From assembly GCF_017573545.1 (NCBI RefSeq), contig NZ_JAGEOK010000013.1, forward strand, positions 186,001 to 250,000: 64,000 nt of DNA, read 5' to 3'. Below are positions 32,268 through 40,479 of this stretch, in pieces (position 1 is the stretch's first letter; the number at the start of each line of letters is the position of its first letter). A program made the position numbers and the translations under genes. This DNA comes from Actinomadura nitritigenes (GTDB taxonomy: Bacteria > Actinomycetota > Actinomycetes > Streptosporangiales > Streptosporangiaceae). Below the pieces are notes generated by a model. That model was not told the origin of the DNA and ran no database searches. It worked only from the letters and a program-made list of their open reading frames with translations.

Positions 32268-33574
32268 TTGATCGTCACCACCGATCCGCGCAGCAGCGGC
32301 CCGTACATCAGCGAGGCGACGTCGGAGACCTCGTCGGCCGGGGTCCGCGTCATCGGCCCCACGATGTTCTTGATCTTGTCGTTCTCGCTCATCGAGCCCG
32401 GGTCGACGAACACGTCGGAGATGCCGCGGCCGCGCGAGCCGCCGCCGCTGCCGCCGTTCGGGTCATCGGGGTTCTTCCACCACAGGTCGTCCTGGGTGCC
32501 GTCCAGCGCCAGGTAGTCCGGCGAGGGCACCTTCGGGTTCGGCAGCCCGTAGCAGCGCGGGTTGCGCTGGTCCTTGGCCTCGGGCAGGTCCAGCGGGTAC
32601 TTGTAGCCCGGCCGCGGCTTGACGATCTCGACGGTCAGGTTGAAGGTCTTGGACCCGTTGCCGCCGGCCACCCGCTCGGCCTCCGGGCGCAGCTTCACCA
32701 GTCCGGCGAGCACGCACGGCAGCGACGGCGAGTACCGGGCGATCAGCGAGAGCCCGGTGCGGCTCGCGATGTTCACCCCGACGATCTTCGGCGCGTTCTG
32801 CGTCATGAACGCGTCGCCGTCCTGCGCGAGCGCGGTCGTCGCCGGGATCAGCTGCTCGATCGTCGCCTTCTTGTCGGTGATCGTCCTGCTGGTCACGTTG
32901 ATGTTGCGCAGCGTCTGGAGGAGGTCCGGCGCGGCCTGGTCGTAGATGTCGGAGACGTCGGCGAGGCCGTGCAGGTCGTGCACCAGCGTCGGCAGCTGCG
33001 GGTTGATCTTCTGCAGCAGCGTGTTGGCCTCGTCGATGTCCTGGCCGATCTGGTCGCCGCGGCCCTGCAGCGCGGTCGCCAGCGCGTTCAGGGTGGTGTT
33101 CAGCTCGGCCGGCTTCACCGCCTGGAGGACGGGCAGCAGGTCGTCCAGCACCTTGTTGATCTCGACGGCCTGCTGGGAGCGGTCCTGCTGGATCGTCTGG
33201 CCGGCGCGCAGGCCCTGCGGCCCCGGCTGCTGCGGGATCTCCAGGTCGACGTACTTCTCGCCGAACAGCGTCTTCGGCAGCAGCCGCGCCTGCACGTTGT
33301 TCGGGATCAGCTTGGCCTTGCCGGGGTCCAGCGCGAGGTCGAGCGTCGCGCCGCCGCCGGAGACGTGCGTGCCGCGGACCTCGCCGACGACGATGCCGCG
33401 GACCTTCACGTCCGCGTGCGGCAGCAGCTGGAGGCCGGCCCGCTCCGTCGCGACCTTCACGTTCGTCACCGGGGTGAACCACTTGTTGTAGAACGCCACG
33501 GTCAGCGCCAGCAGCAGCACGATCACGAGGATCATGGACAGCCCGAGCACGCGGTAGCGCATGCGTTCGCTCAT
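32264..33574 (-). CDS. Mce family protein, MceA position
   Basis: First Mce subunit, 436 residues, ATG 7 bases after the second yrbE gene. It has an N-terminal transmembrane helix (about 10-30). The MCE domain has VKVRGIVVGEVRGTHVSGGG at about 57-76. The helical body is followed by a C-terminal domain with a conserved Cys pair (LPCVLAGL and PRCYGLPNP), as in mycobacterial MceA proteins. A Gly-rich linker precedes the end. Substrate cannot be read from sequence; sterol and fatty-acid importing Mce systems look alike. Confidence 0.92.
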   Translation of the reverse strand: MSERMRYRVLGLSMILVIVLLLALTVAFYNKWFTPVTNVKVATERAGLQLLPHADVKVRGIVVGEVRGTHVSGGGATLDLALDPGKAKLIPNNVQARLLPKTLFGEKYVDLEIPQQPGPQGLRAGQTIQQDRSQQAVEINKVLDDLLPVLQAVKPAELNTTLNALATALQGRGDQIGQDIDEANTLLQKINPQLPTLVHDLHGLADVSDIYDQAAPDLLQTLRNINVTSRTITDKKATIEQLIPATTALAQDGDAFMTQNAPKIVGVNIASRTGLSLIARYSPSLPCVLAGLVKLRPEAERVAGGNGSKTFNLTVEIVKPRPGYKYPLDLPEAKDQRNPRCYGLPNPKVPSPDYLALDGTQDDLWWKNPDDPNGGSGGGSRGRGISDVFVDPGSMSENDKIKNIVGPMTRTPADEVSDVASLMYGPLLRGSVVTIK

Positions 33575-33581
33575 GGCCGCG

Positions 33582-34430
33582 TCACCCCGCGATCCGGACG
33601 CCGGTGCTGGTGCCCCAGATGGCCATGCCGAGCAGCAGGTCCGCCACGTTGATCACCACGATGCTGGTGCGCACCGCGCGGCCGACCGCGATGCCGACGC
33701 CGGCCGGGCCGCCGCTGGCGTTGTAGCCGTAGTAGCAGTGGATCAGCATCACCAGCACCGAGAAGATGATCACCTTGCCGAACGACCAGTAGATGTCGTG
33801 CGGCGGCAGGAACAGATGGAAGTAGTGGTCGTAGGTGCCGGACGACTGGCCGTAGAACATCGTCACGATCACCCGCGTCGCGCCGTAGGAGGCGAGGAGG
33901 CCCACCACGTACAGCGGGATCACCGCGACCATTCCGGCGATCATCCGGGTGGTGACCAGGAACGGCATCGACGGGACCGCCATCACCTCGAGCGCGTCGA
34001 TCTCGTCGGAGATCCGCATCGCGCCGAGCTGGGCGGTGAACCCGCAGCCGACGGTCGCCGACAGCGCCAGCGCCGACACCAGCGGCGCGATCTCGCGGGT
34101 GTTGAAGTAGGAGGCGATGAAGCCGGTGAACGCGGCGGTGCCGATCTGGTCGAGGGACTCGTAGCCCTCCAGGCCGACCTGGCTGCCGGTGAAGAACGTC
34201 ATGAAGCCGACGATCACCACCGAGCCGCCGATGACGGCGAGGCCGCCGGTGCCGAGGCTCACCTCGGCCAGCAGCCGCAGCACCTCGACGCGGTACCGGC
34301 GCAGCACCCGGAACGTCCACGCGAACGCGCGGACGTAGAACGACATCTGGTGGCCGAAGTCGTCCAGCCGGTCCAGGGGCCCGCTGATCGCCCGGCCGAC
34401 GGCCTTGCCCGCCTTCGTTGGGGCCGCCAT
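33582..34430 (-). CDS. MlaE/YrbE-type ABC permease, second
   Basis: Inner-membrane permease of the Mce ABC transporter, 282 residues. The start ATG at 34430 overlaps the stop of the first permease (TGATG). It has five to six hydrophobic segments and the conserved cytoplasmic loop LGAMRISDEIDALEVMAVP, the coupling helix (EQ/SDEID-type) that contacts the ATPase. It pairs with the neighbouring permease to form the heterodimer on which Mkl acts. mceA begins 7 bases downstream, so the operon is continuous. Confidence 0.93.
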   Translation of the reverse strand: MAAPTKAGKAVGRAISGPLDRLDDFGHQMSFYVRAFAWTFRVLRRYRVEVLRLLAEVSLGTGGLAVIGGSVVIVGFMTFFTGSQVGLEGYESLDQIGTAAFTGFIASYFNTREIAPLVSALALSATVGCGFTAQLGAMRISDEIDALEVMAVPSMPFLVTTRMIAGMVAVIPLYVVGLLASYGATRVIVTMFYGQSSGTYDHYFHLFLPPHDIYWSFGKVIIFSVLVMLIHCYYGYNASGGPAGVGIAVGRAVRTSIVVINVADLLLGMAIWGTSTGVRIAG

Positions 34431-35281
34431 CACATGCCCTTCGCCGGGACGAACTGGGTGTACAGCGCCGAGATGATGAAGTTCTCGACGAACAGCAGCA
34501 TGAAGGTGATGACCACGGTCTGGTTGACCGCGTCGCCGACGCCCTTCGGGCCGCCCTTGGCGTTCAGGCCCTTGTAGGCCGCGACCAGGCCGGCGGTGAT
34601 GCCGAACACGAACGCCTTGATCTCCGCCTGCACCAGGTCGGGCAGCTGGGCGATCGCGTTGAACGAGGCGAGGTAGGCGCCCGGCGTGCCGTCCTGCAGC
34701 ACGACGTTGAAGAAGTAGCCGCCGAGAAGGCCGACCACCGACACCAGGCCGTTCAGGAACAGCGCGACGAACGCGCACGCGAGGGTGCGCGGCACCACGA
34801 GGCGCTGCAGCGGGTTGATGCCGAGCACCTCCATGGCGTCGATCTCCTCGCGGATCTTGCGGGAGCCGATGTCGGCGCACATCGCCGACCCCGCGGCGCC
34901 CGCGACCAGCAGCGAGGTGACCAGCGGGCTGGCCTCGCGGACGATCGCGACCACCGCGGTCGCGCCGGTGTAGGACTGCGCGCCCAGCTGCCGGATGAGC
35001 CCGCCGACCTGCAGGGACAGCACGCCGCCGAAGGGGATGGCGACCAGCATGGTGGGGACGACGGTGACGCTGACGATGAACCAGGCCTGCTCGATGAACT
35101 CGCGCCACTGGAAGGGCGGGCGGAACAGCTGCCACCCGGTGTCCAGGCACATCCCGAAGAAGCGGCCGGGCTCCTTGATCGCGACGTTGGCCGCGCCGTC
35201 CCCGATCTTGCGGAGCGTGCCGGAGGACCTTCCGGCCCGCCTGCCCCCTCGCTGGTCCGCGCCGATACCAGGAGTGGACAT
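34430..35281 (-). CDS. MlaE/YrbE-type ABC permease, first
   Basis: First permease subunit, 283 residues. The ATG at 35281 overlaps the mkl stop (TGATG). About 25 disordered residues precede the membrane part. The coupling loop reads IGSRKIREEIDAMEVLGINP, the YrbE4A-type version, which differs from the partner as expected in a heterodimer. The C-terminus ends with hydrophobic segments and FVPAKGM. Placement directly after the ATPase gene is the reason for calling the whole block an Mce transporter operon. Confidence 0.93.
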   Translation of the reverse strand: MSTPGIGADQRGGRRAGRSSGTLRKIGDGAANVAIKEPGRFFGMCLDTGWQLFRPPFQWREFIEQAWFIVSVTVVPTMLVAIPFGGVLSLQVGGLIRQLGAQSYTGATAVVAIVREASPLVTSLLVAGAAGSAMCADIGSRKIREEIDAMEVLGINPLQRLVVPRTLACAFVALFLNGLVSVVGLLGGYFFNVVLQDGTPGAYLASFNAIAQLPDLVQAEIKAFVFGITAGLVAAYKGLNAKGGPKGVGDAVNQTVVITFMLLFVENFIISALYTQFVPAKGM

Positions 35282-36399
35282 CAGTACGCCGCACCTCCGG
35301 GCGCGCCGGGCGGCGGGCTGCCGGGGAACATGCCCGGGCCGCCGGGACCGCCGGGCGGCGGGCCCGCGGGCGGCGGTCCGCCCGGGGCCGCCGGGGCGGC
35401 GGCCGCGCCGGCGGACATGGACGCCACGTACCGCGGCCACTCCTCCACCCAGTTGCGGCCGAGGTCGTCGATGAACGACCCGGGCGGCGGCGTGACGCCG
35501 TGCGCGGCGCACCAGGCGCCGGGGGCGTGCATGCCGGCCCGCAGCATGCCGTTGCTGGGCATCTGCTGCGGCGGGATGGGGGGCAGCTTGCCGGAGTCCA
35601 GGCCCATTCTCGACTCGGCCTCCAGCTCGGAGGCGTCCTTCTCCTCCGACATGCCGATCGGGCCGATCTTGCTGGCGTTGAGGAACTGCCGGACGACCGG
35701 CTCCTCGCTGGACAGCAGCATCTCCCGCGGCCCGAACATCGCCAGGTGCCGCTGGTACAGCAGGCCGATGTTGTCGGGAATGGTGCGGGCGGTGTTGATG
35801 TCGTGGGTGACGATCAGGAACGTCGCGTTGAGCTGCGCGTTCAGGTCGATGAACACCTGGTTCAGGAACGCGGTGCGGACGGGGTCGAGGCCGGAGTCCG
35901 GCTCGTCGATCAGCAGGATCTCGGGGTCCAGCACGAGGGCGCGGGCGAGGCCGGCGCGCTTCTTCATACCGCCGGAGATCTCGCCGGGCAGCTTGTACTC
36001 GGCGCCGAGGAGGCCGACCATGTCCATCTTCTCGAGGACGATGCGCTTGACCTCGGACTCGGACTTCCTGGTGTGCTCGCGCAGCGGGAAGGCGATGTTG
36101 TCGAACAGGTTCATCGACCCGAACAGCGCGCCGTCCTGGAACAGCACGCCGAACAGCTTGCGGGTCTCGTAGAGCTGCGACTCGGGCAGGTACGGGAGGT
36201 CCTTGTCGCCGATCCAGATGTGCCCGCGGTTCGGCTTGAGCAGGCCGACGAGGGACTTCAGGAAGACCGACTTGCCGGTACCGGACGGGCCCAGAAGAAC
36301 GGAGATCTCACCTGCGGGAATGGTCAGCGACACGTCCTGCCAGATCACCTGGCGGCCGAAGGATTTGGTCAGGCCCTCGACTCTGATCTCGACGCCCAC
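35281..36399 (-). CDS. mkl: ABC transporter ATPase of the Mce system (Mkl/MceG)
   Basis: ATPase that powers Mce transport, 372 residues, GTG start at 36399. Walker A is GPSGTGKS (37-44), the signature is SGGMKKRAGLARA, Walker B is ILLIDEPDSGLDP and the H-loop is VTHD. After about residue 250 comes the Mkl-specific C-terminal extension needed for Mce function in mycobacteria. It ends in a Pro/Gly/Ala-rich tail (about 330-372). It is the first gene of the operon. In mycobacteria mkl also sits by the rplJL-rpoBC genes but apart from any mce operon; here the full set is attached to it. Confidence 0.93.
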   Translation of the reverse strand: MGVEIRVEGLTKSFGRQVIWQDVSLTIPAGEISVLLGPSGTGKSVFLKSLVGLLKPNRGHIWIGDKDLPYLPESQLYETRKLFGVLFQDGALFGSMNLFDNIAFPLREHTRKSESEVKRIVLEKMDMVGLLGAEYKLPGEISGGMKKRAGLARALVLDPEILLIDEPDSGLDPVRTAFLNQVFIDLNAQLNATFLIVTHDINTARTIPDNIGLLYQRHLAMFGPREMLLSSEEPVVRQFLNASKIGPIGMSEEKDASELEAESRMGLDSGKLPPIPPQQMPSNGMLRAGMHAPGAWCAAHGVTPPPGSFIDDLGRNWVEEWPRYVASMSAGAAAAPAAPGGPPPAGPPPGGPGGPGMFPGSPPPGAPGGAAY

Positions 36400-36980
36400 T
36401 CGTCACCTTTCGTCCAGGCCGGGGGGAATCCCGAACCAATGAGCGAGTAGCACTCTGGCTCTGTCTGCCCGTCACACCTCGTGTCCGTCCCATTGCTACC
36501 GCCCGGTAGCCGTGACGGGTGCCACTACCGTAGCGGCCCCCCGTCCAAATGGAAGGGGTTCCGCCCCAGATCAGCGGCAAAATCCGACGTCGTAAGACAA
36601 TCGTTACTTACGTGCCCTATGAGACTAGTGGTCCAAGAACCGGCGCCTCAAGCCAGGGGGTGCGGCGGCGCGCTGGAGCCGTCGGCCGGGACAGGGCGGC
36701 CGGGTGTGGCCACAGCGTCAGAACGGGACGGTACGCCGCCCGCCGACTACCGCACAACCCGCCCCGGCACACGCTTTTCACCAGCTCTTTATCACTCGCC
36801 CACAGGAAACGCACACGGAACGGGCCCTCTGTTGCGCCATCCCGACAAGGCGCTTGCGCCGGGCCCTGGGCGTAACCTCGTTCACCTGCGCGAGCACCGG
36901 TCGGGACGGCCCCCGCCGACCCGAAAAAGGCGCGCCAATGCGAACCGGCGGACCCACGCGAACAAGCCCACCGACGCGAA
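36400..36980. other. Gene-free region upstream of the mce operon
   Basis: About 580 bases between mkl and the rplL terminator without a credible gene. Short frames here have no family match and poor codon use. It must hold the mce promoter. It contains a near-palindrome at 36591-36612. No clear -35/-10 pair was found. Confidence 0.6.
36591..36612. promoter_or_regulatory. Candidate operator upstream of mkl
   Basis: CGTAAG (36591-36596) and CTTACG (36607-36612) form a perfect 6-bp inverted repeat with a 10-base spacer, and two more positions match inside. It is AT-rich against a GC-rich background and lies about 190 bases upstream of the mkl start. It is the size of a TetR or GntR operator. 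Confidence 0.4.
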
Positions 36981-37018
36981 AAGGCGGCCGCCCCACCCGA
37001 GGGTGGGACGGCCGCCTT
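36981..37018 (-). terminator. Terminator of rplJ-rplL
   Basis: AAGGCGGCCG (36981-36990) pairs with CGGCCGCCTT (37009-37018), extended by CCCACCC/GGGTGGG after one mismatch. On the minus strand it is followed by TTTTCG. It lies 44 bases past the rplL stop and insulates the mce operon from ribosomal transcription. Confidence 0.85.
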
Positions 37019-37061
37019 GAGAGCAGCGGAGCCGCGCGGCTCCGGGACGCTCCGGAGGGCC

Positions 37062-37454
37062 TTACTTGACGGTGACCGTCGCGCCGGCCTTCTCCAGGGC
37101 CTCCTTGGCCTTGTCGGCCGTCTCCTTGTTGACCTTCTCGAGCAGCGGCTTCGGCGCGCCGTCGACCAGGTCCTTGGCCTCCTTGAGGCCGAGGCTCGTC
37201 AGGCTGCGAACCTCCTTGATGACCTGGATCTTCTTGTCGCCGGCGCCCTCGAGGATGACGTCGAACTCGTCCTGCACGGCGGCTTCCTCGCCACCGCCGG
37301 CGCCACCGGCGGCCGGGGCGGCGGCCACGGCCGCGACGGGCGCGGCGGCCTTGACGTCGAAGACGTCCTCGAACTGCTTCACGAAGTCGGACAGCTCGAG
37401 GAGGGTCATCTCCTTGAACGCGTCGAGCAGCTCGTCGGTGCTGAGCTTCGCCAT
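37062..37454 (-). CDS. rplL: 50S ribosomal protein L7/L12
   Basis: Stalk protein L7/L12, 130 residues. The N-terminal dimerisation domain (LSTDELLDAFKEMTLLELSDF) is followed by an Ala/Gly hinge at about 37-55. The C-terminal factor-binding domain starts at about 60 and includes KKIQVIKEVRSLTSLGLKEA. Length and sequence are typical of actinobacteria. It follows rplJ by 55 bases in one operon and ends at a strong terminator. Confidence 0.98.
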   Translation of the reverse strand: MAKLSTDELLDAFKEMTLLELSDFVKQFEDVFDVKAAAPVAAVAAAPAAGGAGGGEEAAVQDEFDVILEGAGDKKIQVIKEVRSLTSLGLKEAKDLVDGAPKPLLEKVNKETADKAKEALEKAGATVTVK

Positions 37455-37509
37455 GATGTTTCCTCCGCTATGGCTTCAGGATCTGGGGTGTAAGGGGAAC
37501 CGCGGGTGC

Positions 37510-38097
37510 CTATTCGGCGGGTGCCTCGTCGGCGGCCTCGGCGGCCGGCGCGTCGGCGGGGGCCTCGGCGGACTCGCCGCCGGCCTCGCGCTTGGCGCGC
37601 AGCGCCTCGGCGAGCTGGGCCGCCTGCGTCGGCAGGGCGTTGAAGAGCGCGGCCGCGTTGGCCATGGAGCCCTTCATCGCGCCGGCCAGCTTGGCCAGCA
37701 GGACCTCGCGGGACTCGAGGTCCGCGAGCCTGGTGATCTCCGAGGCGTCCATCGACTTGCCGTCGATGAAGCCGCCCTTGATCACCAGCAGCGGGTTGGC
37801 CTTGGCGAAGTCACGCAGGCCCTTGGCGGCCTCGACCACGTCGCCGCGGACGAACGCGATGGCCGACGGGCCTTCGAGCAGCTCACGGAACTGCTCGTCG
37901 ACACCGGCCTCGTTCGCGGCGCGCATGGTCAGCGTGTTCTTCACCACGGCGAACCTCGCGGTCTCGCCGAGGTTGGTGCGCAGCTCCTTGAGCTGCGCCA
38001 CCGTCAGCCCGCGGTACTCGGTCAGCACGGCGCCGTTGGAGCTCTCGAACTCGTGCTTGAGCTCGGCGATCGCCGCGGCCTTCTCGGCCTTAGCCAT
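37510..38097 (-). CDS. rplJ: 50S ribosomal protein L10
   Basis: L10 anchors L7/L12 dimers to the ribosome. The 195-residue protein has the L10 core at 1-170 (MAKAEKAAAIAELKHEFESS at the start). Its Ala/Glu-rich C-terminus carries the L7/L12-binding helix and a disordered end. An AGGAGG-like site precedes the ATG. The leader upstream carries a hairpin with a T6 run, suggesting autogenous attenuation by L10. Unlike the standard order, a block of lipoprotein and synthetase genes separates it from rplA. Confidence 0.98.
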   Translation of the reverse strand: MAKAEKAAAIAELKHEFESSNGAVLTEYRGLTVAQLKELRTNLGETARFAVVKNTLTMRAANEAGVDEQFRELLEGPSAIAFVRGDVVEAAKGLRDFAKANPLLVIKGGFIDGKSMDASEITRLADLESREVLLAKLAGAMKGSMANAAALFNALPTQAAQLAEALRAKREAGGESAEAPADAPAAEAADEAPAE

Positions 38098-38164
38098 GTG
38101 GCCTCCTTCCGATTACCTGGGTGGTCACGATCCGCGCCCGGCCCTCGCGGGTCAGGCGCCGATC

Positions 38165-38325
38165 CACCAAAAAACGCCCCGGCGCAGGTGTGCACGGGGC
38201 GTCATGCCAGGCCCGGGAAAGGCCGAGCGGAAGGCTCTCGTCTCACCTACGCAGGCCGCCCGAACGGATCGGGACCTTCGGCCGTCCCTCGCGGAACGGC
38301 GACCGGCGGTCTTCGGTAGACAACA
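38165..38325 (-). promoter_or_regulatory. L10 leader with attenuator hairpin
   Basis: The leader of the rplJ transcript carries an intrinsic terminator upstream of the gene. CGCCCCG (38175-38181) pairs with CGGGGCG (38195-38201), and six T residues follow on the minus strand (38169-38174). Upstream lie segments resembling the L10-binding leader (AAGACCGCCGGT and CCTGCGTAGGTGAGAC). Premature termination here fits L10 leader autoregulation. Confidence 0.65.
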
Positions 38326-38354
38326 GAGTACGTGCCGGGACGGCACGAGGCCAA
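38325..38354 (-). promoter_or_regulatory. Possible rplJ-rplL promoter
   Basis: On the minus strand TTGGCC (38349-38354) and TACTCT (38325-38330) are spaced 18 bases, immediately upstream of the attenuator leader. The -35 is weak. Confidence 0.4.
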
Positions 38355-38378
38355 ATCGGCGCGAGGCCGCATCCGCGC

Positions 38379-38412
38379 GGAGGGCCGCGCCGGTCCGCCG
38401 GCGCGGCCCTCC
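38379..38412 (-). terminator. Stem-loop after the first LppX-like gene
   Basis: A perfect 15-bp stem (38379-38393 with 38398-38412, 4-base loop) lies 40 bases after the lipoprotein stop. It has no T run. Confidence 0.6.
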
Positions 38413-38451
38413 GTCATCGGTGCCGTCGTTGGTTCCGTCGTTCGTCGCCCG

Positions 38452-39336
38452 TCAGGCGCCCGGGGCCAGGCCGTTGCCCAGGCCCTTCAGCAGCGAGCTG
38501 AAGTCGGTGACCTGGCTCGCCGGCGGCGCGGCGACCTGCACCGGCTTGCCGAAGTCGCGGTAGGCGGTCGTGATCGTCATGACGCCGGCGGCCGTCTGGC
38601 CGGTCTTCATCGTCATCTTGCGGGGCAGCTGCTGCCCGTCCACCCACAGGTCGAAGTGCATGTCGCCGTTCATGCCGGACTTCGCCAGGTTCTTCTCGTA
38701 CGCCTGCCGCTGGTCGGCGGGGAGCTTGGCGACCGCGTCCGCCATCCGGTAGGTGCCGGTGTAGTGGGTGGTCCGGACGCCGTTCACCGTCTCCTTGCCG
38801 ACCTCGCGGGCGTCCTTCGACGCCGTCAGCATCTTGGTGTTCTGCACCGGGTCCATCTGCTGCGACTGCTGGAGCAGCTGGTCGACGTTCAGGCCGGACC
38901 GCTTGCCGACCTCGTCCAGCGACATCTTCACCCAGGGCTTGGCGGACGCGCCGCCGCCGAGCTGCGCCAGCTGCGGGATCTTCATGTAGATGGTGCGGCC
39001 GACCAGCACCTCCTTCATGCCGGCCATCGACCTGCCGCCGACCGACATGCTGCCGAAGTCCATGCTGAAGGCGAGGTCCGGCTTGGTCCGGTACTGCATC
39101 GTCCCGGACATGGTGATGTCGCCCGTGGGCGAGCCCGTCGACGTCATCGACATGTCGGCCTGGAACGAGTCGATCTTCCCGGTCTTCTGGGCCGTCCTGC
39201 CGAGCGCCTCCGCGGCGGTCAGCTTGATGTTCTTGCCGGCCTCGTCCACCTTGTTCCCGGCGTCGCCGAGACAGCCGGTCAGCGCGAGGGCGAGGCCGGC
39301 GGCGACCGCCGTGCCCGCGGCGAAACGTCGGATCAT
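38452..39336 (-). CDS. LppX/LprAFG-like lipoprotein
   Basis: A 294-residue lipoprotein. The signal peptide ends in lipobox LTGC (Cys about 22). The mature part has the LppX/LprG/LprF layout, a half-barrel with a hydrophobic pocket, ending in FGKPVQVAAPPASQVTDFSSL. The family binds and carries acylated lipids across the cell envelope in mycobacteria. It is the first of three related genes in a row (to 41346), all minus, with gaps of 118 and 173 bases. The nearby Mce operon and acyl-CoA synthetase suggest a role in envelope lipid traffic (inference). Confidence 0.85.
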   Translation of the reverse strand: MIRRFAAGTAVAAGLALALTGCLGDAGNKVDEAGKNIKLTAAEALGRTAQKTGKIDSFQADMSMTSTGSPTGDITMSGTMQYRTKPDLAFSMDFGSMSVGGRSMAGMKEVLVGRTIYMKIPQLAQLGGGASAKPWVKMSLDEVGKRSGLNVDQLLQQSQQMDPVQNTKMLTASKDAREVGKETVNGVRTTHYTGTYRMADAVAKLPADQRQAYEKNLAKSGMNGDMHFDLWVDGQQLPRKMTMKTGQTAAGVMTITTAYRDFGKPVQVAAPPASQVTDFSSLLKGLGNGLAPGA

Positions 39337-39454
39337 GGGTGCATCTCCTCGGTCTGCGTCATGAGGCCCGGACGCTCGGACCGGACCCTCTATGAGACGC
39401 AGGGGAGACTAGCGGGGTTCGATCTGTCCCGTGTCGCCCGGTGTGACCCGTGTG

Positions 39455-40306
39455 TCAGTTACCGCGGAGGAGCGAGCCCAGCGACATGGTGCCGACCTGG
39501 TCGGACGGCGGCGCGTTCACCCCGAAGGACTTGCCGTAGTCGCTGTACAGCACCGTCACCGAGCCGTTGTCGCCCTGCTTGTCGGACGCCTTGGACACGA
39601 GCTTGCGCGGCAGGTTGTTCCCGTCCGTCCACAGATCGAAGTCGATCTTGCCGTTGGCGTGGTCCTTCGGCAGCCACCCGTCGACCTTGTCCCGGGTCTG
39701 GGCGTCGAGCCGGTTCAGCGCGTCCTTGACGGTGACCGTGCCCGCGTAGTGGACGGTCTTGACGCCGTCGATCGTCTCGGTGCCGACCCGGTGGGCGTCC
39801 TTCGAGCCGGTGAACATCTTGGTCTGCTCGGCCGGGTTCACCTTCTCGACCTGGTTCACCAGGCTCTGCACGTCGAAGCCGGTGCGCTGGGACACCTGGT
39901 TCACGTCGATCTTCACCCACGGCTTGCCGCCGCTGATGAACTGCGCGAGCTGCGGCACCTTGGCGTAGAGCGTGTTGTCGGTGAAGATCGCCTGGCCCTT
40001 GGCGCCCGGCACGGTCTGCCCGTTGTGGGTCACGTCGTCGAGCTGCGCGCTGAACTTCAGCGCCGGCTTGAGCCGGAACTGGCCCGTCGCGTGGATCTTC
40101 CCGGAGTCCGAGCCGCTGCCGGTGACGGTCAGGTCGGCCTTGAAGGTGTCCGACTCCGCCGTCTTCTGTGACGATCTCAGCAGCGCCTCGTTGGCGCTGA
40201 GCTTCATGTTCGCGTTCGAGCCCGACCCGTCCCCGTTGCACCCGGACAGGAGGAGCGCGGCACCTACGGCGGTGCCTCCGGCGGCCACTACCAGTCGTCG
40301 GTTCAT
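39455..40306 (-). CDS. LppX/LprAFG-like lipoprotein, second copy
   Basis: A 283-residue lipoprotein whose ATG at 40306 replaces a much longer spurious frame. The lipobox is LSGC (Cys about 23). It shares with its neighbour the segments LTAAEAL/LSANEALL, IPQLAQL/VPQLAQF, KPWVKI and a C-terminal YRDFGK/YSDYGKSF motif. The two are clear tandem paralogues, probably each able to hold a lipid. SD sequence GGGAGG lies upstream of the start. Substrate unknown. Confidence 0.86.
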   Translation of the reverse strand: MNRRLVVAAGGTAVGAALLLSGCNGDGSGSNANMKLSANEALLRSSQKTAESDTFKADLTVTGSGSDSGKIHATGQFRLKPALKFSAQLDDVTHNGQTVPGAKGQAIFTDNTLYAKVPQLAQFISGGKPWVKIDVNQVSQRTGFDVQSLVNQVEKVNPAEQTKMFTGSKDAHRVGTETIDGVKTVHYAGTVTVKDALNRLDAQTRDKVDGWLPKDHANGKIDFDLWTDGNNLPRKLVSKASDKQGDNGSVTVLYSDYGKSFGVNAPPSDQVGTMSLGSLLRGN

Positions 40307-40479
40307 GAGGTTTCGGCCTCCCTTGTCGCCCTGCTGGTGTTCCCAGTCTGTCGAGGCGCTAACGGCGCTACATCCCCCGGTGGTACGAACGGGGCTGAGA
40401 CCGGTACGACCATCGGCGTACCCCTCGCATGGCCGAACGGCCATGTGCCAGAGCGCGCGCGGCGGGCTTTTCGGGGGCG

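Noticed and set aside
36481..37020. Possible gene in the mkl-rplL spacer
   Set aside because: The frame runs through the rplL terminator, has no similarity by eye and is rich in Arg/Pro/Thr.
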